Positions 1 to 11,405 of a stretch of DNA of 64,000 bases are shown piece after piece. Where the stretch lies: the NCBI GenBank assembly GCA_947359465.1, contig OX375873.1, positions 87,230,978-87,294,977 on the forward strand, given 5' to 3'. The notes below the pieces were generated by a model. The model searched no databases. It had not been told where the DNA came from and saw nothing but the letters and a program-made list of their open reading frames with translations. How positions within the stretch are numbered: the stretch's first letter is position 1; each line of letters begins with the position of its first letter. Both the position numbers and the translations under genes were made by a program. The stretch is from Metellina segmentata. Taxonomy: Eukaryota > Arthropoda > Arachnida > Araneae > Tetragnathidae.

Positions 1-585
1 CAAATTCATAAAGACTTAAATGTGTTAGAACTACGTAAATACTTCAATAACTGGCCTTAAATTCTTCCTCAAGATGGAGGCAATTGACAATACCGCGATC
101 CAGCAAATCCCTACATATGACTTCGTCGGATGAAATGTAAAAGGCCAAGAGAGCCATCATCAATATCCCAAATATTTAACCCCTTAAGCACTGAGTTAAA
201 CTTTAAACTGTAATTTTACCCCATTACATAATCTTGGCCTCCTCCATTGCATTGCGGCCTTTTCAGCTCCTCCCACTTTATCATGCCTTCTCACTCTTCA
301 CTGCTAATCCTATATCAGGGACTGCGAACCTTTTTAAGCAGTGGGTCAAATTTTGTACATTGTATTTTTATTACTAGCTCGTGGGTCACTTGGACACAGG
401 GAAGGAGCATGGCAAAAAACTACTTTTTTTGGTTCTCAATTTTTTAATCGTTTAAAATGTGAACGATTCCTTTTTGTTTTGCAACTTTTACTTTTGCAAG
501 TGAAGAGCAAAATATCGATATAAAAGGGGAGAAATCATACCCAGCCCCTTCCCTGCACTAAGTTTTTAATGAACAAGGGAAAAAA
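1..585. other. AT-rich stretch, no gene; possible hAT end
   Basis: I see no convincing exon here. At 316 the sequence CAGGGACTGCGAACCTTTTT resembles the CAGGGRYGGCGAACC termini of hAT-type elements, so part of this stretch may be a decayed hAT MITE; no matching right end was found. Kynureninase lies downstream on this strand, so this may be one of its introns. Confidence 0.3.

Positions 586-586
<1 letters not shown>

Positions 587-669
<83 letters not shown>
587..669. repeat. Compound (CA)n(TA)n microsatellite
   Basis: A short CA run is followed by about 70 bp of uninterrupted TA dinucleotides, directly next to the Helitron-end-like element that starts at 674. It is simple sequence with no coding meaning. 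Confidence 0.97.
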
Positions 670-673
<4 letters not shown>

Positions 674-1189
674 CTAGGGGGCCTGCCCCCTGCTCGCTAA
701 CGCTCGCCAACATTCATCATAATGCTCGCCAACAACTAACGCCGAGATTCATTCATTTTGATTTCCTACGAAACGGATTCCAGAGTAAAGCAAAAGATTA
801 CTAAAGTTATCACTGGCGTTCTTCGGTGCTTTTTTCTATCTCAGCGATCGTTGAAGGTAGAATAAAAATTTTAACGGATTTGAAATTTGCGGAAAATTTT
901 ACAACAGATAAAATATTTGTTTGATTTTCTTTTAATCTTTAATATTCTCGCAAGATATTGTGACGTCACGTGAATTTTCGCTTTCCAAAAATAAACAGAT
1001 CGCATTTTTTGCCCTTCGCGTTAAAATAAAACTAAAACAGGTTTTCATTTTAGCGAAGGAGAGCAAAGAAATAAAAACATTTTTATTGGGATTGTCAAGT
1101 TCTTTTTTCGTAAAATCGGAATCGTTAAAGACATTGAAAAGCGGCGGTTGGTTGGCGAGCGTAAGCGAGCAGGGGTCGGAGCCCCCTAG
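674..1189. mobile_element. Element flanked by two inverted Helitron-like 3' ends
   Basis: Both edges carry the same terminal sequence in opposite orientation: CTAG followed by a GC-rich palindrome and a GCTCGCTAACGCTCGCCAAC-like hairpin at 674-711, and its mirror ending in CCCCCTAG|T at 1150-1189. A GC hairpin immediately before CTAG with a T after it is the hallmark of a Helitron 3' end. Two opposed 3' ends may reflect head-to-head insertion or a foldback derivative. The same terminal family ends the Helitron at 39589-40230 and recurs at 30.7-31.0 kb. The interior is AT-rich, and its short ORFs on both strands are mirror shadows. Confidence 0.6.
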
Positions 1190-1497
1190 TGGATATAAAA
1201 TAAAGTGAAATGTATTTTCCATACTTTTAAATTGCGTAAATCTCTCCTCGCAGGCTTGTTTTATTTACTGTATAATCATTAAATATTTTCCTATTGCATT
1301 TTCTTGAACGTCAAGCGTATTTTCCATTGCTATTGTGTTTCGAAAATGTTTCTTATGATTGAGGAAAATTTTTCATGATTTTCATTTCCAAATCTCTAGT
1401 AAAGATGTCAAGTTTCTCCTAATATTCTCAAACATCATTAAAACAATTTGACCATTTCCTTGAAGTTTTTTATTCAGTTCATTAAAATATTAAATAA
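1190..1497. other. AT-rich spacer
   Basis: No ORF, motif or recognisable repeat was found here. It lies between the Helitron-end element and a dead hAT. Confidence 0.4.
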
Positions 1498-2196
1498 TTA
1501 AAATATAACATAAAAGTCGCATAAAAACATAAAATCATTTAACCAATCAATATTTGAAAATTCGTCAAAACTATTGTTTCTTTCATTCAAAAAGAGCGTA
1601 ATTTCTTCTAATAAAATGACAAACCGATTAAGAACTTGGCCGGAACAGAGCCATCGAACATTGTTGTTTGTCAAAATCCCTGAATACTGGCACTCCACTT
1701 CCTCTAATAATTGTGCAAATTGTCGTTTATTGTGTTTTTTTATTCCTATAATTCAAGTCACTATCTTTTCGACCTTGAAGAGCGGGACCTCGCTAGCCTC
1801 GCCAAACGCGCGTTTTACGCGTCTCATGTGTGAGGCCTTAATAAATATGTCTTTATTCTTAGTATTTACCACATCTGTTCATTATCAAGCGGTATTTTAT
1901 AAATTTACATGTTCTACTCAATCGGCATTCATATAAATCTCAAAACAGCATTACGGTTTATCATTAAATCTAACACATTTTACGAATATCATTTATACAT
2001 TTTTATGTCATTTTTAAGTCCTTTGTTAACATTTGTATTTTCTTCACATTTTTGAAAAGAGGGGTTCGAAAAATAATTAAAATTATTTCTGTATCTTATG
2101 AAATGATGATAAGTTTATAAAAATAAACGCGTGGGTCATTTAAAAAGACTGCGTGGATCAGTGTCTGACCCGCGGGTCATAGGTTCGCCATCCCTG
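1498..2196 (-). pseudogene. Decayed hAT transposon (GTF2IRD2-like transposase) with 5' TIR
   Basis: The minus strand encodes a peptide with NNNVRWLCSGQVLNRF followed by an acidic helix and an NIDWLNDFMF block. This matches the VRWLSRGKVLxRF...DPxWLxDLAFL segment of hAT transposases related to GTF2IRD2/EPM2AIP1. Reading upstream in the same frame gives HNKRQFAQLLEEVE and then a KIV...I block broken by a stop near 1750, so the copy is dead. At 2150-2196 the + strand reads into GGGTCATAGGTTCGCCATCCCTG, which on - is the typical hAT 5' terminus CAGGGATGGCGAACCTATG. The orientation of TIR and ORF agree. The 3' end was not found. Confidence 0.7.
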
Positions 2197-3227
2197 CCCT
2201 ATATCCTGGCACAAGTTTTAAGTAGATTCGCACGTGATCGCTCCAGAGCTCCTGATTGGCCCTCACTTCCTTAGACTGCTCCACCACCTCCTCCAACCTT
2301 CTGAACATCCCAGCTATTCAGAAATTCTTCAATTCATTTCGGAGATTGAGAGCTGCTGCTCAGGTTCTCCTGCTATAGGCAACACCCGCTTGATCGAAAT
2401 TCATGTTGCCATGCACTGCTACCAGCGCATCCATGTATGCCAGATGAAACTCTTCCACCCAGAATAACACCAGTTTCTAATATCACCAATGCTTCTCTTA
2501 CGGCCATTACCATAGAGGAAATATAGAAGTAGAGCGAGTGATGGTAACCTTTTTATGTGGCCAAGATCATGTGACCAATACTGCTGGGAGGAACTTAAGA
2601 TTCATCATCTAATTGGCTCACGAAACGGGAAAAGACGTCCATCTATTGATGGATTACTTGAAAGTAGTAGACAAGGCATTTCGCCACCTTTGTCACTCTT
2701 CACACAGAAATGCAGATTCGCGCACACCTACCATGTCATAATATATATCGCCAAAAGAGGCGATAAATTAGCAAATCGGCCAAGCACGTCAATTTTTCTT
2801 AATACTATTGACTACTTGCCGACATGATGAATACTTATTGGAGCTTCTCTCAATAGCAATGCCAAGTCTACTTATATTTCACGTCTATGACCGATACCAA
2901 CGATCGAGCAGCCAATGATACTCTTTTGCAATCCCGTAAGCTCTTTCTGGCAAGCCATTCGTTTGCAAATATGATCTGTTGCTCCTGAATCTTTTTATAC
3001 CTTCATATCGAGCAGTTAATAGTGCCCTTTTCAAACTCGGCTAGCTTTTTCCGGCGAGCAGTTTCGTGAACAAATTAAATCCGGATCCTAAATCCTTTTC
3101 ATGGCTTCACGAACACATACTTGCTATACATAGATACATACCACTGCTCTTGTGTCGGGGTATCCAATGACTTGTCTATGTAATACGCAACAAAAAAGTG
3201 TAAATAATTCAAACGCATATTTTTCAG
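2197..3227. other. Probable kynureninase intron sequence
   Basis: This stretch precedes a kynureninase exon. Short ORFs at 2234-2467 and 2555-2827 (+) have no features I can assign and are interrupted by stops; they may be remnants of an unidentified repeat. No upstream kynureninase exon was recognised here. Confidence 0.4.
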
Positions 3228-4950
3228 GTGTTCAAAGAAGCTGGTAATGAAAGGCTCAGGCAAAAGCAGAGACTTCTAACTGGATATCTAGAATTCTTAT
3301 TTCGAAAGAACTTCCCACAGAACAAAGAGAGTGGAAAACCTCACATCCGTATCATCACACCAAGCGACCAGTGTCAACGAGGATCTCAAATCAGCCTCTT
3401 CACAAGCATACCAATATCTGAAATAGACGCAGCTTTAAAAGCAAAAGGGATAGTGGTATGAAAAAGACATATTTCTCTCTGCCCTATAGACATATTTGTA
3501 AAATCTTTACGTAATTTGAAGTTTTAATGAAATTTTCATCAAAAATTGGGTTTTGATAAGTTTTCCACATAAGAGGTTTCTTCTGGACTGATCCCGAATC
3601 GTCACTAATAGCCCTTTGCGTAAATTCAGCTACCTGCCTCCACTTAAGATTGAACCGAAAGAACTCAATACTCATCTCGTCGGCTTAAACTCATTAACTG
3701 ATATTTTTTGGAGACACAAATCCTTATTTACATTATGAAAAAACACTCGTATACAGAAAAATCTATTTCAGAAAATATAATACTAACTATATATAAATGT
3801 GCTTATAATTTTAGTGGGGTTTTTTTTAAATCTAAAAACTGTCTTTAAAAACAGCTGTGTAGTCAAATTTCTGTTTTGTCAGTGAATGCGTTTCTGATCC
3901 AAGTCGACGAAAAGAAAGGAACACAGGTTCCACATCCACAATCATATCTAAAATTAAGCAAATTCCATTCGAACTAAAAGGAACCGTACATATTTATTTT
4001 AATTGTATGTTTAAATTATGAATAGATTTTTTTGTAATATTTGATTTAATCTTACTATTTCCCAGTATGTTAATTTTACGCTTACCTCTTCGTTATACTC
4101 CTCATTTTACACACATGTCTAAAATTATCTATACATACCCAAAAATAATTATATTCCATGAAATACCCAATCGATGAAATCCATTTTTGCAGGGAATGTG
4201 TGAAAGACAAGCCTAATTATCATTATCCAATCAAGTGATCAAACGGTTTCTGATATGCAAATCAAGGCGTTACGCCATCCGACGGTGAATCAAGCGCTTT
4301 GCGCAAAGTGAATATCTGAGTGAATTTTTGAAATGCAGCGTTTGATTTCAGTTTGTAAGGACTCGAAACTATTTTTTATGGCTCCGAAGTATCATTTGGA
4401 AGAATCTGTGAAGTGGCGCATTATCGGCCGTTTAGAAGCAGGGCAGACAATCATGGAAGCAGCGAGATGTGTGGATATTTCAAGAGTCTCTGCGCTATGG
4501 AAACAATTTCAAAACTCCGGAACTGTTGTAAGGAGGCATGGTCGTTAACGCATAACTGCTTCTCGAGATAGATATATGGCAATAACTGCCCGTCGTAACA
4601 GGAATACCAGTGGCTTTCATTTGTTCGCAAAACAAGAGTTTCTGGGTGGGAAACATTTTGCGAACGACGAGGAGCTTAAAGATGTTACTATTTATTTCAA
4701 TGGATTGGCGGCAGAGGAGTATAACGCTGGTATTCAAAAGCTCGTCACAAGCTACGACAAATGTTTAAATTTGCAAGGGGTCTATATAGAAAAGAGGTAT
4801 AAAAATGTAAAACAAAAAGTGGGGTTGGAAAATTTTAATTGGTCTGTATTTTATTTAAAAACGGGTATCTTCGTCACGACTAGACATTGAAATCCTTATA
4901 ATCATGTCATGTCTAGATTAGGGTGTGATACAAAGAAAGCTGTCCATATT

Positions 4951-4988
<38 letters not shown>

Positions 4989-5249
4989 CCATTTAATAAT
5001 CTATAAAATCATCTATTTTAATCTAGACTAAATGAATATACACTTATGTTTACTTATAACCAGTAAATCAGTGTCTCAAAACATTTAACAAGTTACTAAA
5101 TATTGCATTTATTTTAGTGTGACGAACGAAGACCATCTGTACTGAGAGTTACACCAATGCCGTTGTACAATACATTTACAGAAGTTTACCAATTTGTTCA
5201 TATACTGAAGGATATCTGGAATACAGTTTTACACAAAGAAAGTAAGTAA
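3228..5249 (+). CDS. KYNU: Kynureninase, last two coding exons (partial gene)
   Basis: Kynureninase is a PLP-dependent hydrolase of the kynurenine pathway. It cleaves kynurenine and 3-hydroxykynurenine to anthranilate or 3-hydroxyanthranilate plus alanine. Exon A (3228-3455, 76 codons, phase 0) follows ttttcag and is followed by the donor GTATGA. It encodes the C-terminal-domain segment beginning [14 protein letters not shown] and containing [16 protein letters not shown], matching the family's ITPSxxxxRGxQ(L/I) block. Exon B (5118-5249) follows attttag and encodes [20 protein letters not shown], then a final helix and the stop TAA at 5247. The R-V-x-P-x-P-L-Y-N motif is the conserved substrate-carboxylate-binding region near the enzyme's C terminus. 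The 119 visible residues align end to end with the usual C terminus, so the reading is firm. The PLP lysine and all earlier exons lie left of the window. The 1.66-kb intron (3456-5117) holds a dead transposon and a CA repeat. Confidence 0.93.
4378..4800 (+). pseudogene. Tc1/mariner chimeric transposase remnant
   Basis: Within the last kynureninase intron one reading frame starts [20 protein letters not shown] and continues through GQTIMEAAR and TVVRRHGR: a Tc1-type paired-like N-terminal helix-turn-helix. An in-frame TAA (4546-4548) follows, then [20 protein letters not shown], the next Tc1 segment. The frame then changes abruptly to a mariner C terminus: [31 protein letters not shown] and [14 protein letters not shown]. 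The whole catalytic DDE/D core is absent. I see two transposase families joined in one frame; how they were joined is inference (nested insertion plus deletion, or template switching). It is not functional. Confidence 0.75.
4953..4987. repeat. (CA)n microsatellite
   Basis: About 17 uninterrupted CA units in the last kynureninase intron. Confidence 0.97.
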
Positions 5250-5745
5250 ATGAAGCTTTTATCTATTTTCCTAATTAGTAAAAAAAAATTTCAGAATAGT
5301 AGTACTGTGTGCTTACCTAACAGGAATGTAGAAAAACTGCAAATGCAGTAATTCTATTTATTTTATTTAGGTCCTGAAAAATATAAGATCCAACAGTCCT
5401 AACTTATGAATGCCTGAGATGTTGGCAACATACTTCAATTGCTTACAGTACTGGTTGAAGAAATTACATCAGTTCGAAATTTCTTCAATACAGCAATGGA
5501 AAGTGTATAAGCAATACTTGGAAGATAATTTTTCAAGACTTCAAAACCTGATACCCTTTCTTTTAGATTAGGGTAAAAACCTTATACTTAAGGCTTGTAG
5601 ACTGTTTGGTTGATAGCATCTGTGTATATTAAGATGCAAGACTACTGAGTCGTGACATGAGTTAAGTACAAATATCTGTATTCAAATCAGAATATTGATG
5701 TAAAAAACTAGCAGGTATATTGAATGTTGAAATCAAAAGTTGCTG

Positions 5746-5751
5746 AATAAA
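5746..5751 (+). other. Candidate polyadenylation signal of kynureninase
   Basis: AATAAA lies about 500 bp after the kynureninase stop codon on the same strand, a plausible 3' UTR length. The genome is AT-rich, so chance occurrence is possible. Confidence 0.4.
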
Positions 5752-6463
5752 AATTTATTTGCATTTAGATCTACTTCACAAATAATTAATCTTGAATGTA
5801 AAGCCTTCATCGGTTGAATGTATATAATTCACTAATGGGCAATTCCATATGTAACGGACATATCATTAGACAGAAAAGCATTTCTCACAATTACACAATT
5901 CAGATGAGTGATATTTTTTTTATGCATGTCTTTATATAGAGGATAACTATCTCTAAAAGTATCACTAATAAACATTTTTATTTTAAAAACAGAAATAAAG
6001 GTAATACATGCTTCGAAGATGTATACGTTTAGGGAAAAAAAATTGTCGCTCTGAACACAAATGACAAATTGTCTGATGTTTACAAAGGAAAATAATGAAA
6101 ACTTTTTTTTTATGAAAGAGGAAGATTCAAAGATATTACAAATACATAGATCATCTAATTTGCGGACAACTTTAATTTTTAAAAAAGATTTCAAACTGTA
6201 ATGGACGTATCGTGTAGTGTAACGGACATACCATCTTCTGAAATATTTACACTGCTTTATGATTACTCATTGTACAATAAATTGTTACCATAAATAAAAG
6301 AAAAATAATAATTAAACATTACCATAATAAATTGCAGAATAAAAAAATCCTAATCTAATGAATTTTTTTTTATTTCATGGTACTACAAAATACAATTGTG
6401 TGGTATACAATGACAAATTATTTTTAAGTTAAAAATTGTACAGATTAAATAATATATCAAATG

Positions 6464-7180
6464 TCAATCTAAATCGATTTTGGGTTCATCAATTATGTCC
6501 ACAATATCTTTGATATTCACAACAGAAATGTCATCATTTTCTGGCCAAAAAAACTTTCGCCCAAGAACTTTTTTAAAAAACTTTACACTAATTGGACTAT
6601 GGACTGAAATCACTTGTCCAACAGCCTTTTTTGTTCCCTTTTCCTGTAGTCAGTTTTATAATGACACATGAGCCCAATTTTATACTGTCAATTACTGGAT
6701 ACAGATTTATATTGGTCTGCTGCATTTTTGTTAACTAATGAGAAAAATGTTTTTGATCTATGAAGTAAAAAGACGTTCCAGATTTTCTAGAAATTTCTGA
6801 AACATACACAATATGTTTAGAATTTGATATTACATTGTGGATTGAGTGGGTCTTTGGAATTGTTGGTATGCCTTTAAATCACTCGTTCAAGTTATTAATG
6901 TTGCTTTCAATTGTTTCTTTGCATACAAAGATTATATTTGTTTTCTGAGTGTTTTCCCTGAGCATAGTAACAAAACCTTCTGCATTTAAAATTGTTAATA
7001 GTATCGATTTAATTTATTGCCACATTTGAAATTTCGATTGGCACCTATAACATCAGATGCGCTTTGCCATGGGATGTGGCGAAAAAATGCCAGTTGAGTT
7101 TAACTCAAATCGTCTTCTCCATGTGTAATATTGAGCAAAATAAATTTCTGTTTGAAATGTTATGAAGCACCATCAGTTCC
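6464..7180 (-). pseudogene. Degenerate transposon-associated protein of a widespread uncharacterised family
   Basis: Conceptual translation of the minus strand, across frameshifts and stops, gives pieces in a recognisable order. First comes a GTDGAS/FKQKFILLNI segment, then an HFFATSHGK-like segment (read as LAFFRHIPWQSASDVIG), then TNIIFVCKETIESNIN and THSIHNVISNSKHIVYVSEI. The last piece is a C-terminal block with GSCVIIKLT, KKAVGQVISV, KFFKKVLGRKFFWPENDDIS and a terminal DIVDIIDEPK before TGA at 6464. From memory this resembles poorly characterised proteins found in many copies in arthropod and cnidarian genomes, ending in an (F/W)PE..D...V...DI(V/I)..L pattern. I cannot name the transposon superfamily. 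The copy is clearly inactive. Confidence 0.45.
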
Positions 7181-7436
7181 TATAGTGCCACTTTCTTTAG
7201 TTTTTACAACTCCACTATCCACTGAATTCCAGTTTGATATCATGTTACACTTCTTTGCTTTTTTCTTCTAAAATTAAGTTTATAAGACTCAAAATATTGA
7301 AGATATTTGAGATCTGACGCAAATGTCTAACATCACAATCCATATCCCATATGGTGTTGCCAGACATTGTATTTTAATTGGCCATGCCAAACAAAAAAAA
7401 GGAAACAACATCTCAACACATATATATAAGTAAATA

Positions 7437-8843
7437 CACTCATTGCCATAAAAATTTGCGCACCAAGAAAAAGTCGTCAAAATGAAACGAAATTTTACAC
7501 ATGTAAGTACTACTTTGATATAAGTAAGTGATTAGAAAAATCAAAGAAAAATAATTATTATTTATTGCAGAAAAAAGTACAAATTAACGGGTTTTAATAC
7601 TCTGTTGGACCCCCTCTAGCGCGAATGCACGATGCTATACGAGCGGGCATTGAGTCATACAAGTTCCGTATGATGTCCTGAGAGATCTCGTTTTACAGTT
7701 GCAACGCGCCTCTAGTTCAACCAAACTCGTAGGGTGTCCAACTTGCCGTCCCAAATGATCCGAGATATGCTCGAGTGGTGACAAATCTGGGGATCGAGCA
7801 GGCCAGGGAAGGGCGGTAATGTGGCGGAGGCAGTCTTGTGACATCCTTGCTGTGTGTGGCCGAACATTGTCTTGTTGAAAAATGGCTCGTGGGAGCCCTG
7901 CCATGAGTGGCTTCACATGTGGCTGAAAGATGCAATGGACATACCGCTGGGCTGTCATTGTGCCATGGATCAATATTAGGGGTGACCGTGTATCGTAACC
8001 AATGGCACCCCATACCATAACACCAGCTGTGGGAGCGGTGTGTCGCTGTAAAGCGAAGGCAGGATTGAGGCGTTCACCACGGGGCCTCCACGTGCACACG
8101 AACACGATTGTCATCACTGCTCAAATTTAATCTAGATTCGTCGCTGAAGACGACCTGGTTCCATTCCGTTGAAGTCCAATCCCGTCGTGCGCGACACCAC
8201 TCCAAACGGAGGCGTCGGTGTCATTGGCAGCACACGTAATGGTCACCGTGATACCAGATGTCCTTCAGCCCGGCGCCTTGCGATGGTTCGAGAAGACACA
8301 GGGGCCCGTAGTGAAGGTGCTGCTTGTGGCTGAATAGCGGCCAATGAGGCAGTTGGCTCTACGCTTGCGTTTTATATGATGTGACGGTCTTCTCGACGAC
8401 TGGTCTGTCGAGGGCATTCTGAGCCTGGTCGCCGTGTAAATGACGACTCTTCTGTCCACTGGTCCCAACACCTCCTCACAGTAAAATCAGAACGGCCTAC
8501 TTGATGAGCTACTTGCCGAGCTGACCACTCAGCTTACATCATCCCGATGCTTCTTCCCCTCTCGAACTCTGACAGCTGCTAATATTGTATTCGATGGCGG
8601 CGTAACGGCATGTCTACCTCAGCGTTTCCTTTGCAAAAGATCAAGTACACTCAAACAAGCTCTGCTTACCTGTTTTATACTCCAATTAGAACGATGTTCA
8701 ACGCCCTCTAGTGGCATTACGCAATGCGCAATCACGCTGCATTTCTAATCATTCGCATATCTAGCCGACATGTACCTTCATGCCAAGTTTCGTTACGATC
8801 CCACAATTATTTCTTGGTGCGCAAATTTTTATGGCAATGAGTG
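7437..8843 (-). mobile_element. Tc1-like transposon with intact TIRs and TA target site
   Basis: The 1,407-bp element begins CACTCATTGCCATAAAAATT at 7437 and ends with the reverse complement at 8843; inverted arms run about 34 bp. Both ends abut TA (7435-7436 and 8844-8845), the Tc1/mariner target duplication. It inserted into an older transposon. A truncated relative sits at 44961-45412 and shares the right TIR and N-terminal coding region. Confidence 0.93.
7594..8611 (-). pseudogene. Tc1-type transposase, frameshifted and stop-containing
   Basis: This should be a DDE transposase of about 340 aa. From ATG at 8611 the minus strand reads MPLRRHRRQ followed by an SEFERGR...GMM helix-turn-helix region broken by stops. 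The longest clean piece (8117-7635) contains VWRPRGERLNPAFALQ, then VMVWGAIGYDTRSPL, then AIFQQDNVRPHTA with the second catalytic Asp. WPARSPDLSPLEHISDHLG follows, carrying the third acidic residue. Motif order and spacing match Tc1/Tcb1-like enzymes. Stops and frameshifts before and after this segment make it inactive, although its TIRs are still good. Confidence 0.88.
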
Positions 8844-9059
8844 TATACGTAAAAGTAAAGCACAAATTGTCTTTTTCCTGATTAAAAAAAATATTTTACA
8901 CGCAAATTTTTTTTAATAATGGATACATTAATAATTGTTTATTCCTATATCAACCTGGCAACTTTTTCCCAACAAATTTGGAGAACCACTGTCCATGTTA
9001 TACAAATGACGCTACACAGTAGTGATACATCCGTTACATATCAATGATTATACGCGTTA

Positions 9060-10630
9060 CACATTTTTATAAAAAAAAAATACATAATTAAAAAATATAT
9101 TTTTTTATTATACGTTATTATGTCTGTTGTGATTGCTTTGCTTCAATAATGTTGAAGCGCTATACTTGTTATTAATGTCAGAAAGCTTTTTCCCAAAAAT
9201 TTATAATGGATATGCAGGATGTAGAAAGTTTCCTCCTTCCCAAAAATTTAATATTAATAGTACTTACATTTTTATGAGATTTGATAGTATACTATCATAT
9301 TATTACTAGAAATTTAAAATATTCAGATATTATATGTTCTTCTAAATTAGAAAAAATAGTTATAAATATATGCCTAAACCAAGTGCTTAGTAAATATTTT
9401 TATATCCATCTTTAAATGACTTCTGCAATCATACAGATATATAAAATTACTATTCCTTGATTGATTCAAATAGCCAGAAAAACTACCTTTTTTTTTAAGC
9501 ATAGAACTTATTATTTTACATTTCTTAATTTTTTGGTCTTCTAGTATACTCAAGCGTGGAATTGCCCTAATGTTATAATTCAATGCTTTCACATACTGAT
9601 TTTATTTGTCTTTTTTCTCAATACTGTAATATAATTTTTACTTCACAGATGTTTTTCTGTTTTATTTGGACAAATTATTATAACTTTGATTATAGATAAG
9701 TTAAATTACAGAAACAAGCAAGGCACACAATTTGTTAGGTTTAGAAATAAAACCTGATACAATTAATACACTATATAAATAATTATCTTTATAAGACAAA
9801 TTACATTCGATTAGTGTAATGGATGAACAACTTTCAAATATATTTTTAATGTATAAATTTTTAAAAAGTTGAAAATATGCAGACATTGAAAATTTTATTA
9901 AAACTTTTTTTCGACTGAATTCATGAGTGAGTTTTTAAAATCATAAAAATGTAGTGCTGTAAACTTTGTACTAACTTTAATTGGAGTAAGAAACACTGAC
10001 AGTTTTGTCTATGAAGGATAGATACCCAGTGCTATCTTCATTTGCTGAAAATGTACACTGACAGATCTATTGAAGCTATGTGAATGAATGAGAATATTTA
10101 GTATAGCGTTTATGATCTAAAATATACACTTGGTAATCAAACTTAAAATTTTTTTTATTTAACACAAGGTAAAAGAATAAAAATAAATTTAATGGTTAGA
10201 TTGCAAATTATAATTTGGAATTACAATGAAGCTGGAGAACTGTGGCTGTGATACTGAAACACCCAAGATGAGGAAAAAACTAAAAGTTAGCATGTTTTTT
10301 AAACACTTGGCTCATGATCTATTATTTTTTATTGATAGAAGTTGCGAAAATATAAAAAAAGACTGAAAGAACTTAGGGCAATACATTAAGTGCAGACACA
10401 CAAGATGGAAAAAATTCTATTGATTCATTTACTCTTAATCTGAATAGCGATAATCCTCTACAGACACATGAACAGCAGGACAATGGAGTCCTGTTCATGG
10501 TCAATGGTGTTGGGTCCTGTTCATTTCCTGTCAGAGGCTGGGTAGCTAAGTACACAGGGTAAAAAAATCAGAGAACACGTTTTAAGAGACAATGAAATTA
10601 AATGTTCACAAGGAGAGGTTGGTAGCAAAC
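9060..10630. other. AT-rich, no recognised gene
   Basis: Only short ORFs with low-complexity composition appear here. The stretch near 10440-10520 carries a short imperfect repeat of the form CCTGTTCATGGTCAATGG / GGTCCTGTTCATTTCC. I see no splice-supported exon. Confidence 0.35.
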
Positions 10631-10639
10631 CAGAGATCC

Positions 10640-11405
10640 ATGTTTTTGAAGAGTTTCTCTCAAGTAATTAATTCCCTGGAGAAACCCTCTCTAAAAAATC
10701 ATGATTGCCAGGTTTGCAGTCTGGAAAAAGATTTGAGCACTTCATGATTGGTGGCTTGTGGTGTAATTTTTATCATTCCTTCAAAATAATGAATTTTAAA
10801 ATTTGTGATTCAAACAAGAACAACAGATACAAACATGTGTTAGATGATCAGTTAAATATGGTGTTCGAATTTGCAACAGAGAATGGTAATAGCATTTTGC
10901 ACAAGACAGCATTGGTCAATGTTGTTTTTGAAAGACTCACACAACATTTTGAAAAAGTTGCATCATCCTTATGACAAAGTTTCAATCAGGCTGATGGAAA
11001 TGTCATAAGTAAGGTTCTCAGTGTCCTTTCAAAGAAACCAGTAACATGAAAAAAAAAGCATTTGGAAGTTTGAAAGATCTATGGTGGAAATATGCTTTAT
11101 GGGTCCTATAATAGTACGGCTCCATTGGGAAGAGTTCACCTAGCGTCAGTCAATTTTAAAAAGGTGTGAAACCTTGTTAGAAGACTGCAATATGCAAAAT
11201 CCTGAATGGTGATTGCCTTGCCAACACTCCTCCCCACACTACACATTATCAGTGCTTGTGCTTTCAGCACCAAACGATAAACTTAGAACCAGAACTCATT
11301 ATAATGATGCCAATTGTGGAAGTGATCTACTTGCATAACCACATGTCTCCTAATTTAACTAATAGACTCATTCAAAACCACATGACTCCACTCCCACCTC
11401 TGGGA
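10640..11405 (+). repeat. Unidentified dispersed repeat with ORF remnants
   Basis: An 89-codon ORF (10705-10974) of unknown nature is followed by stop-rich sequence. A segment near 11260-11370 reads VLSAPNDK... and contains TCCTAATTTAACTAATAG. A similar protein-level and nucleotide pattern appears inverted at 37437-37665 (VLSAPNNKETP, NLSPNLTNRLV). The shared pieces imply an old dispersed element of unknown class. Confidence 0.35.

Larger units (their letters stand above)
5835..9050 (-). mobile_element. Remains of an unclassified DNA transposon, split by a Tc1 element
   Basis: The motif TGTAACGGACAT near 5837 and 6214 (+) reappears inverted as ATCCGTTACATA near 9027-9040, suggesting subterminal inverted repeats. 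Between them the minus strand carries a degenerate coding region (6464-7180) and a later Tc1 insertion (7437-8843). Boundaries are approximate and no target duplication was identified. The piece 8850-9900 is AT-rich with short minus-strand ORFs that I cannot identify. Confidence 0.4.

Noticed and set aside
932..1222. 96- and 82-codon ORFs on opposite strands
   Set aside because: Complementary shadow frames running into the Helitron terminal repeat; no domain.
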